Shown: piece by piece, positions 17,800-26,426 of the stretch | How positions within the stretch are numbered: position 1 is the stretch's first letter | How the letters are laid out: every line of letters starts with the position of its first letter | NCBI GenBank assembly: GCA_016702505.1 | Contig: JADJDU010000029.1 | Span: 1-49,093, forward strand | From: Microthrixaceae bacterium | GTDB taxonomy: Bacteria; Actinomycetota; Acidimicrobiia; Acidimicrobiales; Iamiaceae | DNA length: 49,093 nt | Reading direction: 5' to 3' | Made by a program: the position numbers and the translations under genes | The notes under the pieces: model-generated | Told to the model about the DNA's origin: nothing | The model's input: only the letters and a program-made list of their open reading frames with translations | The model's database searches: none

Positions 17800-19146
17800 A
17801 TGACCGTCACCGATCCCACCGCCGCCGCCGCTGGTAATGCTGATCCTGCCCTCACCGACGAGGGAGCCCAGGAGATGGATCCCCGCGCCCTGGCTGGCGG
17901 GGTAGAGGTCCTCCGAGAGGTCGGCTCGGTGCTGCGCATGTCCGAGGCTGAAGCCGAGAACTACACCAGCGGGCCCGACGAGGCCGAGACCACCATCATC
18001 AACATGGGGCCCCAGCACCCCAGCACCCACGGTGTTCTGCGGCTCATGTTGGAGCTCGACGGCGAGACCGTCCTGCGCACCAAGCCGGTGATCGGCTACC
18101 TGCACACCGGCATGGAGAAGACGGCCGAGCAACTCACCTACCTCCAGGGCGGCACCAACGTCACCCGCATGGACTACGCCTCGCCGATCTTCAACGAGCT
18201 GGTCTTCTGCCTGGCCGCCGAGCAGCTCCTGGGCGTCGAGCTACCGCCGCGGGCCACCTGGATCCGCATGTTGATGTGTGAGCTGAATCGGCTCACGTCG
18301 CACTTCTTGTTCCTGGCCACCAACGGCATGGACCTCGGGTCCTCGTCGATGATGATCTACGGCTGGCGCGAGCGGGAGGAAGGCCTGCGGATCCTGGAGT
18401 CCATCACCGGTCTGCGGATGAACCACAACTTCATCCGGGTGGGGGGCACCGCTGCGGATCTTCCCGACGGGTGGCAGGAACGGCTGACTTCCTACCTGGA
18501 CAAGATCCCCCAGCGCCTCGAGGACTACGAGGTCCTCATGACCAACCAGCCGATCTGGCGCGAGCGCCTCCAGGGCGTGGGCACCATCAGCACCGAGGAG
18601 GCGTTGGCCCTCGGCGCCACCGGTCCCATCCTGCGCTCCACCGGCTACGCCTGGGACCTGCGCCGCTCCATGCCCTACCTGGCCTACGACGAGGTCGACT
18701 TCGACGTGGTGGTGGGCACCTACGGCGACTCCTTCGACCGCTACGCCATCCGCCTCAACGAGGTGCGCGAGTCCATGCGCATCCTGCGCCAGTGCATCGA
18801 GCGCATGCCCGAAGGCGACTACCGGGTCCAGGACAAGAAGGTCACGCCGCCGCCGCGGGCCCGCATCGACGAGTCGATGGAAGCCCTGATCCACCACTTC
18901 AAGCTCTTCACCGAGGGGTTCAAGGTGCCCGAGGGCGAGGCCTACGTGGCCGTCGAGTCCCCCCGGGGCGAGTTGGGCTGCTACCTGGTGTCGGATGGTT
19001 CGGCCACCCCGTATCGCATGCACATCCGGGGGCCGAGCTTCGTGAACCTCCAGACCCTGCCCCACCTGATGCATGGCGGCCTCATCGCCGACGCCGTCGC
19101 CATCATCTCGAGCGTCGACCCCATCATGGGCGAAGTGGACCGGTAA
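17800..19146 (+). CDS. nuoD: NADH-quinone oxidoreductase subunit D (49 kDa)
   Basis: 448 residues. MGPQHPSTHGVLRLMLELDGE and GYLHTGMEKTAEQLTY mark the quinone-binding cavity, and the C-terminal SSVDPIMGEVDR is diagnostic. The N-terminal 60 residues form an acidic, Ala-rich extension, longer than in enteric NuoD. It forms the quinone reduction site with NuoB. The start at 17800 is 25 bp after nuoC. Confidence 0.95.
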   Translation: MTVTDPTAAAAGNADPALTDEGAQEMDPRALAGGVEVLREVGSVLRMSEAEAENYTSGPDEAETTIINMGPQHPSTHGVLRLMLELDGETVLRTKPVIGYLHTGMEKTAEQLTYLQGGTNVTRMDYASPIFNELVFCLAAEQLLGVELPPRATWIRMLMCELNRLTSHFLFLATNGMDLGSSSMMIYGWREREEGLRILESITGLRMNHNFIRVGGTAADLPDGWQERLTSYLDKIPQRLEDYEVLMTNQPIWRERLQGVGTISTEEALALGATGPILRSTGYAWDLRRSMPYLAYDEVDFDVVVGTYGDSFDRYAIRLNEVRESMRILRQCIERMPEGDYRVQDKKVTPPPRARIDESMEALIHHFKLFTEGFKVPEGEAYVAVESPRGELGCYLVSDGSATPYRMHIRGPSFVNLQTLPHLMHGGLIADAVAIISSVDPIMGEVDR

Positions 19147-19151
19147 CGAAG

Positions 19152-19778
19152 ATGGCCCGATTCAACGAGCAGAACCTCGCCACCGCACTGGAGATCGTGT
19201 CGCGGTACCCGGTGGCCAAGTCGGCCACGATCCCGCTGCTGCACCTGGCCCAGGAGCAGGACGGCCACGTCACCGACGACGCCATGGAGCACATCGCCGA
19301 ACTGGTGGGCACCACGCCCGCCCAGGTCCTCGGCACGTGCTCCTTCTATGAGATGTTCAAGCGGGAACCCGTCGGGACCTACCTCGTGAACATTTGCACG
19401 AACATCTCCTGCCAGATCATGGGCGGCGAGGAACTGCTGCACCACGCCGAGCACTCCCTGGGCATCAAGGCCGGAAGCACCACCTCCGACGGCATGTTCA
19501 CCATCGAAGACGTCGAGTGCATCGCGGCGTGCACCGAGGCACCCTGCCTCCAGGTGAACTACCGCTACTTCCACAAGATCACCACCACCGAGTTCGACGA
19601 TCTGATCACCGACCTCCGGGCCGGGAAGCGCAAGGACGAGATCCCGCCCCACGGCACCCTCGCCCGCACCCGCCAGCACATCCCCGCCGATCGCGGCGCC
19701 GGCCCAGCAGATCCGACCGGAGTTCCCGAGCCGACGTGGCTGGCTCGCAACGCCACCGGAGAGGAGCAGGGATCGTGA
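19152..19778 (+). CDS. nuoE: NADH-quinone oxidoreductase subunit E (24 kDa)
   Basis: 208 residues from ATG 19152. The thioredoxin-like [2Fe-2S] domain has ligands in NICTNISCQIMGG and VECIAACTEAPCLQVN. A C-terminal tail of about 40 residues (from HGTLARTRQHIPADRGAG) exceeds the usual length. It is the N1a cluster subunit beside NuoF. The stop overlaps the nuoF GTG start (GTGA). Confidence 0.93.
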   Translation: MARFNEQNLATALEIVSRYPVAKSATIPLLHLAQEQDGHVTDDAMEHIAELVGTTPAQVLGTCSFYEMFKREPVGTYLVNICTNISCQIMGGEELLHHAEHSLGIKAGSTTSDGMFTIEDVECIAACTEAPCLQVNYRYFHKITTTEFDDLITDLRAGKRKDEIPPHGTLARTRQHIPADRGAGPADPTGVPEPTWLARNATGEEQGS

Positions 19779-21148
19779 CGGTGACCAACGCCCCCAAGAT
19801 CGTCACCAGCCGCTTGGACGACCCCGAGGGCCACACCCTCGAGCGCTACCTCGCCACCGGCGGGTACCAGGGCCTGCGCGACGCACTCGCCAAGAAGCCC
19901 AACGACGTGATCGAAGAGGTCAAGAGCGCCTCCCTTCTCGGGCGTGGTGGCGCCGGGTTCCCGGCCGGGGTCAAGTGGGGCTTCTGCCCTCCCGGCGTGT
20001 TCCCCCGCTACCTGGTGGTCAACGGCGACGAGTCCGAGCCCGGCACCTACAAGGACCGGCTCCTCATGGAGCGCGATCCCCACCAGCTCATCGAGGGCGT
20101 CCTGATCGCCTGCTACGCCGTGGGCTGCTCGCAGGCGTTCCTCTACGTCCGGGGCGAGATGGCGCTGGCCCAGGAGCGGATCGCCCAGGCTCTGAACGAT
20201 GCCTACGCCGCCGGCTACGTCGGCAAGAACATCTGCGGCACCGACTTCTCCGTCGACGTGGTGCTGCACTGGGGCGCCGGCGCCTACATCGTGGGCGAGG
20301 AGACGGCCCTCATCGAGAGCCTCGAAGGCAACCGGGGCATGCCCCGGCTCAAGCCTCCGTTCTTCCCGGCGGCCAAGGGCCTGTACCTCCAGCCCACCAT
20401 CGTCAACAACGTGGAGACGCTGTCCAACCTGCCGTGGATCATGCGCAACGGAGGTGCCGGTTTTGCCGCCCTCGGCGCCGAGAACTCCAAGGGCACCCGG
20501 ATCTTCGCCGTGTCGGGCCACGTCAACCAGCCCGGCGTGTACGAGGTCGAGTTCGGGGTCACCACCTTCCGGGACCTGCTCTACGCCCCCGAGTACGGCG
20601 GCGGCATCCGCGACGGCAAGCAGCTCAAGGCATTCATCCCCGGCGGAGCGTCGGCCCCGTGGCTGTACCCCGAACACCTCGACGTCCCGCTCGAAGCGGC
20701 CACGGTCGGCAAGCTCGGCACCATGTTGGGCTCGGGTGCGGTGGTCGTCTTCGACGAGGACACCGACATGGTCAAGGCCTGTCTCCGCCTGGTCCGGTTC
20801 TTCGCGCGGGAGTCCTGCGGCAAGTGCACCCCGTGCCGGGAGGGCACGAGCTGGCTGGAGAAGATCCTCCAGCGCATCCTCGACGGCCACGGCCGTCCCG
20901 AGGATCTGAACCTGCTGCTCGACGTGTGCGACAACATCTCGGTGGGCATGGCCTGGCCCCCCACCCAGACCACGATCTGCCCGCTCGGGCAGTCGGCCAC
21001 GTCGCCGATCGCGTCGGCGGTCATGCGCTTCAAGGACGAGTTCGAGGCCTACCTCGGCGGACCGGTCGAACTCGAGGTCGAGATCAAGGGTGCCGCTTTC
21101 GTCGGCCCCTTCGAGGCGGCAACCACGGAGGTGAGCACCGGTGTCTGA
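19775..21148 (+). CDS. nuoF: NADH-quinone oxidoreductase subunit F (51 kDa)
   Basis: 457 residues, GTG start coupled to the nuoE stop. The NADH/FMN site is LLGRGGAGFPAGVKWGF and NGDESEPGTYKDR; the N3 [4Fe-4S] ligands are ESCGKCTPCREGT plus the later Cys in TTICPLGQSA. This subunit binds NADH and FMN and starts electron transfer. Its presence shows a true NADH-oxidising complex I, not the shorter 11-subunit type. Confidence 0.95.
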   Translation: MTVTNAPKIVTSRLDDPEGHTLERYLATGGYQGLRDALAKKPNDVIEEVKSASLLGRGGAGFPAGVKWGFCPPGVFPRYLVVNGDESEPGTYKDRLLMERDPHQLIEGVLIACYAVGCSQAFLYVRGEMALAQERIAQALNDAYAAGYVGKNICGTDFSVDVVLHWGAGAYIVGEETALIESLEGNRGMPRLKPPFFPAAKGLYLQPTIVNNVETLSNLPWIMRNGGAGFAALGAENSKGTRIFAVSGHVNQPGVYEVEFGVTTFRDLLYAPEYGGGIRDGKQLKAFIPGGASAPWLYPEHLDVPLEAATVGKLGTMLGSGAVVVFDEDTDMVKACLRLVRFFARESCGKCTPCREGTSWLEKILQRILDGHGRPEDLNLLLDVCDNISVGMAWPPTQTTICPLGQSATSPIASAVMRFKDEFEAYLGGPVELEVEIKGAAFVGPFEAATTEVSTGV

Positions 21149-23636
21149 CACCACTGCGGAGACCGCGGTCTCCATCACCATCGACGGCCGCCAGATAGAG
21201 GCCCGCCCCGGCGAGCTGGTCATCGACGCCGCCGAGCGCACCGGCACCTACATCCCCCGGTTCTGCTACCACCACCGCATGGACCCGGTCGGCATGTGCC
21301 GGATGTGCCTGGTCGACATCGACTCGGGCCGAGGCCCGGCCCTCCAGCCGTCGTGCATGGTGTCCGTCACCCCGGACATGACCGTCGAGACCGAGACCCC
21401 CCGGGTGAAGAAGGCCCAGGACGGGATCCTCGAGTTCCTGCTCATCAACCACCCGCTCGACTGCCCGGTCTGCGACAAGGGCGGCGAGTGCCCCCTCCAG
21501 GACCACGCCATGAGCTACGGCCCGGGCGAGAGCCGGTTCGTGGAGGAGAAGCGGCACTACGAGAAGCCGATCTCCATCTCCGACAACGTCTACCTCGACC
21601 GTGAGCGCTGCATCCTCTGCGACCGCTGCACCCGCTTCGCCAAGGAGGTGGCCGGCGACACGCTGATCCACTTCCAGGACCGCGGCAACGGCACCCAGGT
21701 CAACACCTTCCCCGACCATCCCTTCGCCTCCTACTTCTCGGGCAACACCGTGCAGATCTGCCCGGTGGGTGCCCTCACCGCCAAGCCGTACCGCTTCAAG
21801 GCCCGCCCCTGGGACCTCGACGTGGCCGAGTCCACCTGTACCGGTTGTTCGGTTGGGTGCCGTATCGCCGTCGACGCCTCGCGGGACCGGGTCCTGCGGT
21901 TCATGGGCGTGGACTCCGAGCCGGTCAACTGGAGCTGGCTGTGCGACAAGGGCCGTTTCGGCTTCGAGGCCCTGGGCTCCGAAGATCGCCTGACCGCACC
22001 GTTGATGAAGGTCGACGGCCAAGAAGGTCACCGCGAGGTCCGTTGGACTGAAGCTCTCGGTGCCGCGGCCAAAGCCCTGCGATCGGGTCTCGACACCCGT
22101 GGTGCCGAAGGCGTGGCCGTCATCGGCGGAAGCCGGCTCACCAACGAGGCCGCCTACGCCTGGACCAAGCTGGCCAAGGGCGTCATCGGAACCGACTCTG
22201 TCGATGCCCAGCTCGGAGACGGGCTCCCGGCCGAGGTGATCGCTGGGCTGCCCCGGGCCACCATCGAAGATGCCTGCACCCCCGGGGGAACGGTGCTGGT
22301 CATCGGCTCGGACCTGAAGGACGAGCTGCCGGTGCTGTTCTTGCGGGTCCGTGACGCCGTCACCCGCCGCAGGACCACGCTTGTCGAACTGGCTCCCCGT
22401 CAGACCTCGCTCCAGGACCTCGCCGCCCACTCCATCCGTCACACCCCGGGAGCGGTGCACGAGAAGGTGGCCGAGATCCTGGCCGCCGCCACCGACGGCG
22501 ATGGCGATCTGGCCGCGGCCGGCCGGGCCTTGGCTGCCGGGCCGCTCACCGTCATCTTGGGTCGGGGTTCAGTAGCCGAATCCGAAGACGCCACCGTGGC
22601 TGCGGCCAGCGCCTTGCTGTCCGCGTTCCCCGACGTCCGCTTCCTCAGCGCGGTGCGGCGAGGCAACGTCCACGGTGCCATGGACGCCGGGATGGCACCG
22701 GGCATGCTCCCGGGCCAGGTGTCGCTGGCCGAAGGGGCTGATTGGTTCAGGGAGGCTTGGGGTCGTGTGCCCGAAGCCACCGGGCTCGACACCGCCGGCA
22801 TCCTCGAGGCCGCTGCGTCCGGGCGGATCGACACCCTGATCATGTTGGGTGCGGACCCCCTGGGTGACTTCCCCGACGCCATGCTGGCCCGCCGAGGCCT
22901 GGCCGGGGCTCGCACCGTCATCGCCGTGGACACCTTCGCCAACGACACCACCGCCGTGGCCGATGTGGTTCTGCCCGCCGCCGCCTTCACCGAGGTCGAC
23001 GGCACCACCACCAACCTCGAGGGTCGCCTCACGGTGCTGAACCAGAAGGTGACCCCGCCGGGTTCGGCCCGACCGGACTGGATGATCGCCGCCGAGCTGA
23101 CCCACCTGTTGGGTGGCGACCTCGGCTTCACCTCGGTAGATGAGATCTTCGCCGAGGTCCAACAACTCAGCACCGCTCATGCCGGCATCACCCTGGCCGA
23201 GCTGGCCTCCGAGGCCGATGGCGTACTGGTCGGCCGCCCGGATCGGGCCCGGTCCCAGCGTCGGCCTGCCATGGTCCAGTTCCTGGGTGCCGATCACGAA
23301 GCCCCGTCCCTCGACGCCTACTCGCTGCGCCTGGTCACCCGGCGCAAGCTGTTCGATCGGGGAACCCAGATCGGACATGCCCCGGCGCTGGCGGGCCTGG
23401 CCGGCGGTTCGACCTTGTCGGTCAACCCCGATGATCTGACCCGTATCGGGATTTCGGATGGAACTCGGGTCAAGGTCACCTCATCGAGAGGTTCGCTGGT
23501 GGCCCCAGCCACCTTCGACGCCACCGTTCCCGCCGGCACGGTGGTCCTGCACTGGAACCTGGGCGACCCGTCACCGCGGGGGCTGATAGACGCCACCGCC
23601 GCGGTTACCGAGGTTCGCGTGGAGACCACGTCATGA
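21141..23636 (+). CDS. nuoG: NADH-quinone oxidoreductase subunit G (75 kDa)
   Basis: 831 residues, GTG start overlapping nuoF by eight bases. The N-terminal [2Fe-2S] domain has GMCRMCLVDID; then HPLDCPVCDKGGECPLQDH, CILCDRCTRFAKEVAG and CTGCSVGCRIAVD give the [4Fe-4S] clusters (the last is the extra N7-type site). The rest is a molybdopterin-oxidoreductase-like domain with a C-terminal dinucleotide-binding-like beta-barrel. The latter half (about 480-690) lacks obvious Mo ligands, as in all NuoG. Confidence 0.94.
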   Translation: MSDTTAETAVSITIDGRQIEARPGELVIDAAERTGTYIPRFCYHHRMDPVGMCRMCLVDIDSGRGPALQPSCMVSVTPDMTVETETPRVKKAQDGILEFLLINHPLDCPVCDKGGECPLQDHAMSYGPGESRFVEEKRHYEKPISISDNVYLDRERCILCDRCTRFAKEVAGDTLIHFQDRGNGTQVNTFPDHPFASYFSGNTVQICPVGALTAKPYRFKARPWDLDVAESTCTGCSVGCRIAVDASRDRVLRFMGVDSEPVNWSWLCDKGRFGFEALGSEDRLTAPLMKVDGQEGHREVRWTEALGAAAKALRSGLDTRGAEGVAVIGGSRLTNEAAYAWTKLAKGVIGTDSVDAQLGDGLPAEVIAGLPRATIEDACTPGGTVLVIGSDLKDELPVLFLRVRDAVTRRRTTLVELAPRQTSLQDLAAHSIRHTPGAVHEKVAEILAAATDGDGDLAAAGRALAAGPLTVILGRGSVAESEDATVAAASALLSAFPDVRFLSAVRRGNVHGAMDAGMAPGMLPGQVSLAEGADWFREAWGRVPEATGLDTAGILEAAASGRIDTLIMLGADPLGDFPDAMLARRGLAGARTVIAVDTFANDTTAVADVVLPAAAFTEVDGTTTNLEGRLTVLNQKVTPPGSARPDWMIAAELTHLLGGDLGFTSVDEIFAEVQQLSTAHAGITLAELASEADGVLVGRPDRARSQRRPAMVQFLGADHEAPSLDAYSLRLVTRRKLFDRGTQIGHAPALAGLAGGSTLSVNPDDLTRIGISDGTRVKVTSSRGSLVAPATFDATVPAGTVVLHWNLGDPSPRGLIDATAAVTEVRVETTS

Positions 23637-24835
23637 TGCTGGCCAACGACCCGCTCCTGGCCGGAGATGTCGACCTTGCCGTGGTCGTCATCGTCCTGGT
23701 CAAGGCCGCCATCACTCTCGGGGTGGTGCTGCTCGCCACCATGTTGATGATCTGGTTCGAACGCAAGGCCATCTCCGGTCTCCAGAACCGCATCGGTCCC
23801 AACCGGGCCGGCCCCTTCGGCATCCTCCAGACCTTGGCCGACGGGCTCAAGGTCATCCTCAAGGAGGACCTGGTTCCGGATCGTTCCGACCGGATCGTCT
23901 TCCGGCTGGCCCCAGTGCTCACCATGGTCCCGGCCTTCATCACCTTCGGGCTGATCCCGTTGGGTGGAGATTTCCGAGACGGCAACGGCGGCGTCATCGA
24001 GATCTTCGGTCACAAGACGCTGATGCAGCTCGCCAACCCCGGCGCTGGCGTGCTGGTGATCTTGGCCATGTCCTCCATCGCCGTCTACGGCGTGATGTTG
24101 GCGGGCTGGTCGTCGGGATCCAAGTACCCGCTGTTGGGTTCGGTGCGGGCCAGTGCCCAGATGGTGTCCTACGAAGCCGCCCTCGGCTTGGCTGTCCTGG
24201 CCGTGGTCCTCACCGCCGGCACCCTCACCACCAACGGCATCGTCTCGTCCCAGGAACCTTTTGGTTGGAACCTGTGGGTCACCGGCCTGGTCCCGTTCGT
24301 GGTGTTCTGCCTGGCCGCCACCGCTGAGCTCAACCGTCCGCCCTTCGATCTGGTCGAGGCCGAGCAGGAGCTGGTCGGCTCGTTCCAGACCGAGTACTCG
24401 GGCTTCCGGTTCGCCATCTTCTACCTGGCCGAGTTCCTCAACGCCGTCACCATGGGTGCCATCATCGTCACCTTGTTCCTGGGCGGTCCGACCGGCCCGG
24501 TGCCCATCGGACCCGGCTGGGTCTGGGGTGTGGTGTGGTTCGTGCTCAAGTTGGTGGCCGTGTTGTACGTGTTCGTGTGGACACGGGCCTCGGTGCCTCG
24601 GGTCCGCTACGACCAGCTCATGGATCTGGGCTGGAAGGCGCTGATCCCGCTGTCGTTGGGGTGGTTGTTGTTGTTGGTGGCCATCAGGGTCGGCGACGAC
24701 GCCGGCTGGAACCCCGCCATCGTGGTCGCACTCGGGGCACTGGCCCTGCTCTTGGCCTACGCCATGTTGTCGCTGGCCTTCGCCGCTTCTCGCCGCAACC
24801 GTGAACTGGACGTGCTGGAAGGGGTGATCGACTGA
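23633..24835 (+). CDS. nuoH: NADH-quinone oxidoreductase subunit H
   Basis: 400 residues, eight or more transmembrane helices. The diagnostic loop is FERKAISGLQNRIGPNRAGP, followed by ADGLKVILKEDLVPDRSD and the ND1 block AELNRPPFDLVEAEQELVGSF. It forms the membrane-side quinone entry channel. A start ATG overlaps the nuoG stop (ATGA), and the stop overlaps nuoI. Confidence 0.95.
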   Translation: MMLANDPLLAGDVDLAVVVIVLVKAAITLGVVLLATMLMIWFERKAISGLQNRIGPNRAGPFGILQTLADGLKVILKEDLVPDRSDRIVFRLAPVLTMVPAFITFGLIPLGGDFRDGNGGVIEIFGHKTLMQLANPGAGVLVILAMSSIAVYGVMLAGWSSGSKYPLLGSVRASAQMVSYEAALGLAVLAVVLTAGTLTTNGIVSSQEPFGWNLWVTGLVPFVVFCLAATAELNRPPFDLVEAEQELVGSFQTEYSGFRFAIFYLAEFLNAVTMGAIIVTLFLGGPTGPVPIGPGWVWGVVWFVLKLVAVLYVFVWTRASVPRVRYDQLMDLGWKALIPLSLGWLLLLVAIRVGDDAGWNPAIVVALGALALLLAYAMLSLAFAASRRNRELDVLEGVID

Positions 24836-25512
24836 TGGGTTACCTCGGAGGTTTCCTGGTCACGCTCAAGCAGCGTGGCCGCAAGAACCGCAACACCCTC
24901 GAGTACGCCAAGGACGAGGGTGGCAAGCGGGAGAAGCCGGTGCGCCTGCATGGCCGCCACGTCCTCAACCGCTACGAGGACGGCATGGAGAAGTGCATCG
25001 GCTGTGAGCTGTGCGCTGGCGTGTGCCCGGCCAAGTGCATCTACGTGCGCGGCGCCGACAACTCCCCGACGGCCCCGGTGTCCCCCGGCGAGCGATACGG
25101 CTTCGTTTATGAGATCAACTACCTGCGTTGCATCCACTGCGACCTATGCGTAGAGGCGTGCCCCACCGAGGCCATCACCGAGTCCAAGCTGTTCGAGTTC
25201 TCCTTCACCAACCGGGCCGACGCCATCTACACCAAGGCCGAACTGGTGGTGGACGACCAGGGTCTACCCCAGCAACTGCCGTGGGAAGACTGGTCCGACA
25301 TAGACAAGGTCGCCGGCAACTCCTCCGCGTGGGTACGAGCTACCGCTCCTGGCGGTGACCGCGATTTCGTGGGCCGGGTCGGCTGGAGCGGTGAGCTCGG
25401 CTTCGGGGTCAAGGCCCCCGAGCAGGGCCAGACCGCCCCGGCTCCCACGCCGGCGCGCGGTGGTGGCCACGACCCCCACGACTCTCACGGTTCTCACGGA
25501 GGTCACCACTGA
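24835..25512 (+). CDS. nuoI: NADH-quinone oxidoreductase subunit I with His-rich C-terminal tail
   Basis: 225 residues with two [4Fe-4S] motifs, CIGCELCAGVCPAKCIYV and CIHCDLCVEACPTEAI (clusters N6a and N6b). The protein is about 40-50 residues longer than enteric NuoI. The excess is a Pro/Ala region that ends in a His/Asp/Gly-rich string (GHDPHDSHGSHGGHH), which could bind metal. The tail follows the conserved domain directly and the frame remains sound, so it looks real. Confidence 0.93.
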   Translation: MGYLGGFLVTLKQRGRKNRNTLEYAKDEGGKREKPVRLHGRHVLNRYEDGMEKCIGCELCAGVCPAKCIYVRGADNSPTAPVSPGERYGFVYEINYLRCIHCDLCVEACPTEAITESKLFEFSFTNRADAIYTKAELVVDDQGLPQQLPWEDWSDIDKVAGNSSAWVRATAPGGDRDFVGRVGWSGELGFGVKAPEQGQTAPAPTPARGGGHDPHDSHGSHGGHH

Positions 25513-26105
25513 TGATGGAAACCGCCGTCTTCATCGCCGGGGCCATCATCTGTCTCCTCGGCGCCATCGGTGTCATCACCTCCGAGAACCCGGTGCACTC
25601 CGCCCTCAGCCTGGTGGGAACGCTCATCGGCGTGGCGGTGCTGTTCATCGCCCAGGACGCAGAGTTCCTGGCCGCGGTGCAGGTCATCGTCTACGCCGGC
25701 GCCATCGTCGTGTTGTTCTTGTTCGTGATCATGCTGATCGGCGTGGACAGCTCCGAGGACATCACCGTCGAGCCCCTGTCTGGTCAGCGCCTGGCTGCCA
25801 CCATCGGCGGGCTGATCCTGGCCGTCGGCCTGATCGGTGTGGTGTCCATCGGGGCCGTCACCGGCGATCCCGCCTCGTCGGACCCGGTGTCGGGGGCGGA
25901 GCCCAACACCGAGGCCATCGCCCGGGTTCTGTTCACCGACCACCTGCTGGCCTTCGAGATCACCTCGGTCCTGCTGGTGATAGCGGTGGTGGGTGCGGTG
26001 GCTCTGGCCCGGCACCGTCACGCCGCCCTCGTCGATGACGACAACCCTGGCGACGAGATCCCGGCCGCGTTGGCCAGCGACGTATCACCCGGTGAGGTGG
26101 CCTGA
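25512..26105 (+). CDS. nuoJ: NADH-quinone oxidoreductase subunit J
   Basis: 197 residues with five predicted helices. ITSENPVHSALSLVGTLIGVA and EFLAAVQVIVYAGAIVVLFLFV are the ND6/NuoJ hallmarks. The hydrophilic C-terminal tail after residue 180 is acidic. It overlaps both neighbours by one base (TGATG), as in most of this operon. Confidence 0.93.
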   Translation: MMETAVFIAGAIICLLGAIGVITSENPVHSALSLVGTLIGVAVLFIAQDAEFLAAVQVIVYAGAIVVLFLFVIMLIGVDSSEDITVEPLSGQRLAATIGGLILAVGLIGVVSIGAVTGDPASSDPVSGAEPNTEAIARVLFTDHLLAFEITSVLLVIAVVGAVALARHRHAALVDDDNPGDEIPAALASDVSPGEVA

Positions 26106-26419
26106 TGATCACCGCCGCCCTTGGGGCCATGCCCTACATGGTGCTCAGCGCCATCTTGTTCAGTGCCGGTGTGGTGGGCCTGCTCACCCGACGCAACCCG
26201 CTGGTCATGTTCATGTGCCTGGAGCTCATGCTCAACGCCGTCAACCTCTCGTTCGTGGCCCTGGCCCGAGAGATGGACGACCTGCGTGGTCAGGTTGCCG
26301 TGTTCTTCGTGCTGGTGGTGGCCGCGGCCGAGGTCGTGGTCGGCCTGGGCATCATCGTTTCGATCTTCCGCCGTCGCCAGGGCGCCACGGCCGACGACCT
26401 CTCGCTGATGAAGGGCTGA
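26105..26419 (+). CDS. nuoK: NADH-quinone oxidoreductase subunit K
   Basis: 104 residues, three helices. RRNPLVMFMCLELMLNAVNL carries the conserved buried Glu, and QVAVFFVLVVAAAEVVVGLG the second. It is the ND4L proton-pathway subunit. Length is standard. Confidence 0.94.
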   Translation: MITAALGAMPYMVLSAILFSAGVVGLLTRRNPLVMFMCLELMLNAVNLSFVALAREMDDLRGQVAVFFVLVVAAAEVVVGLGIIVSIFRRRQGATADDLSLMKG

Positions 26420-26426
26420 GGGCGCC

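Noticed and set aside
19565..21247. 560-codon minus-strand frame opposite nuoF
   Set aside because: Shadow of the nuoF frame, which has all NADH and iron-sulfur motifs; the opposite strand has none.
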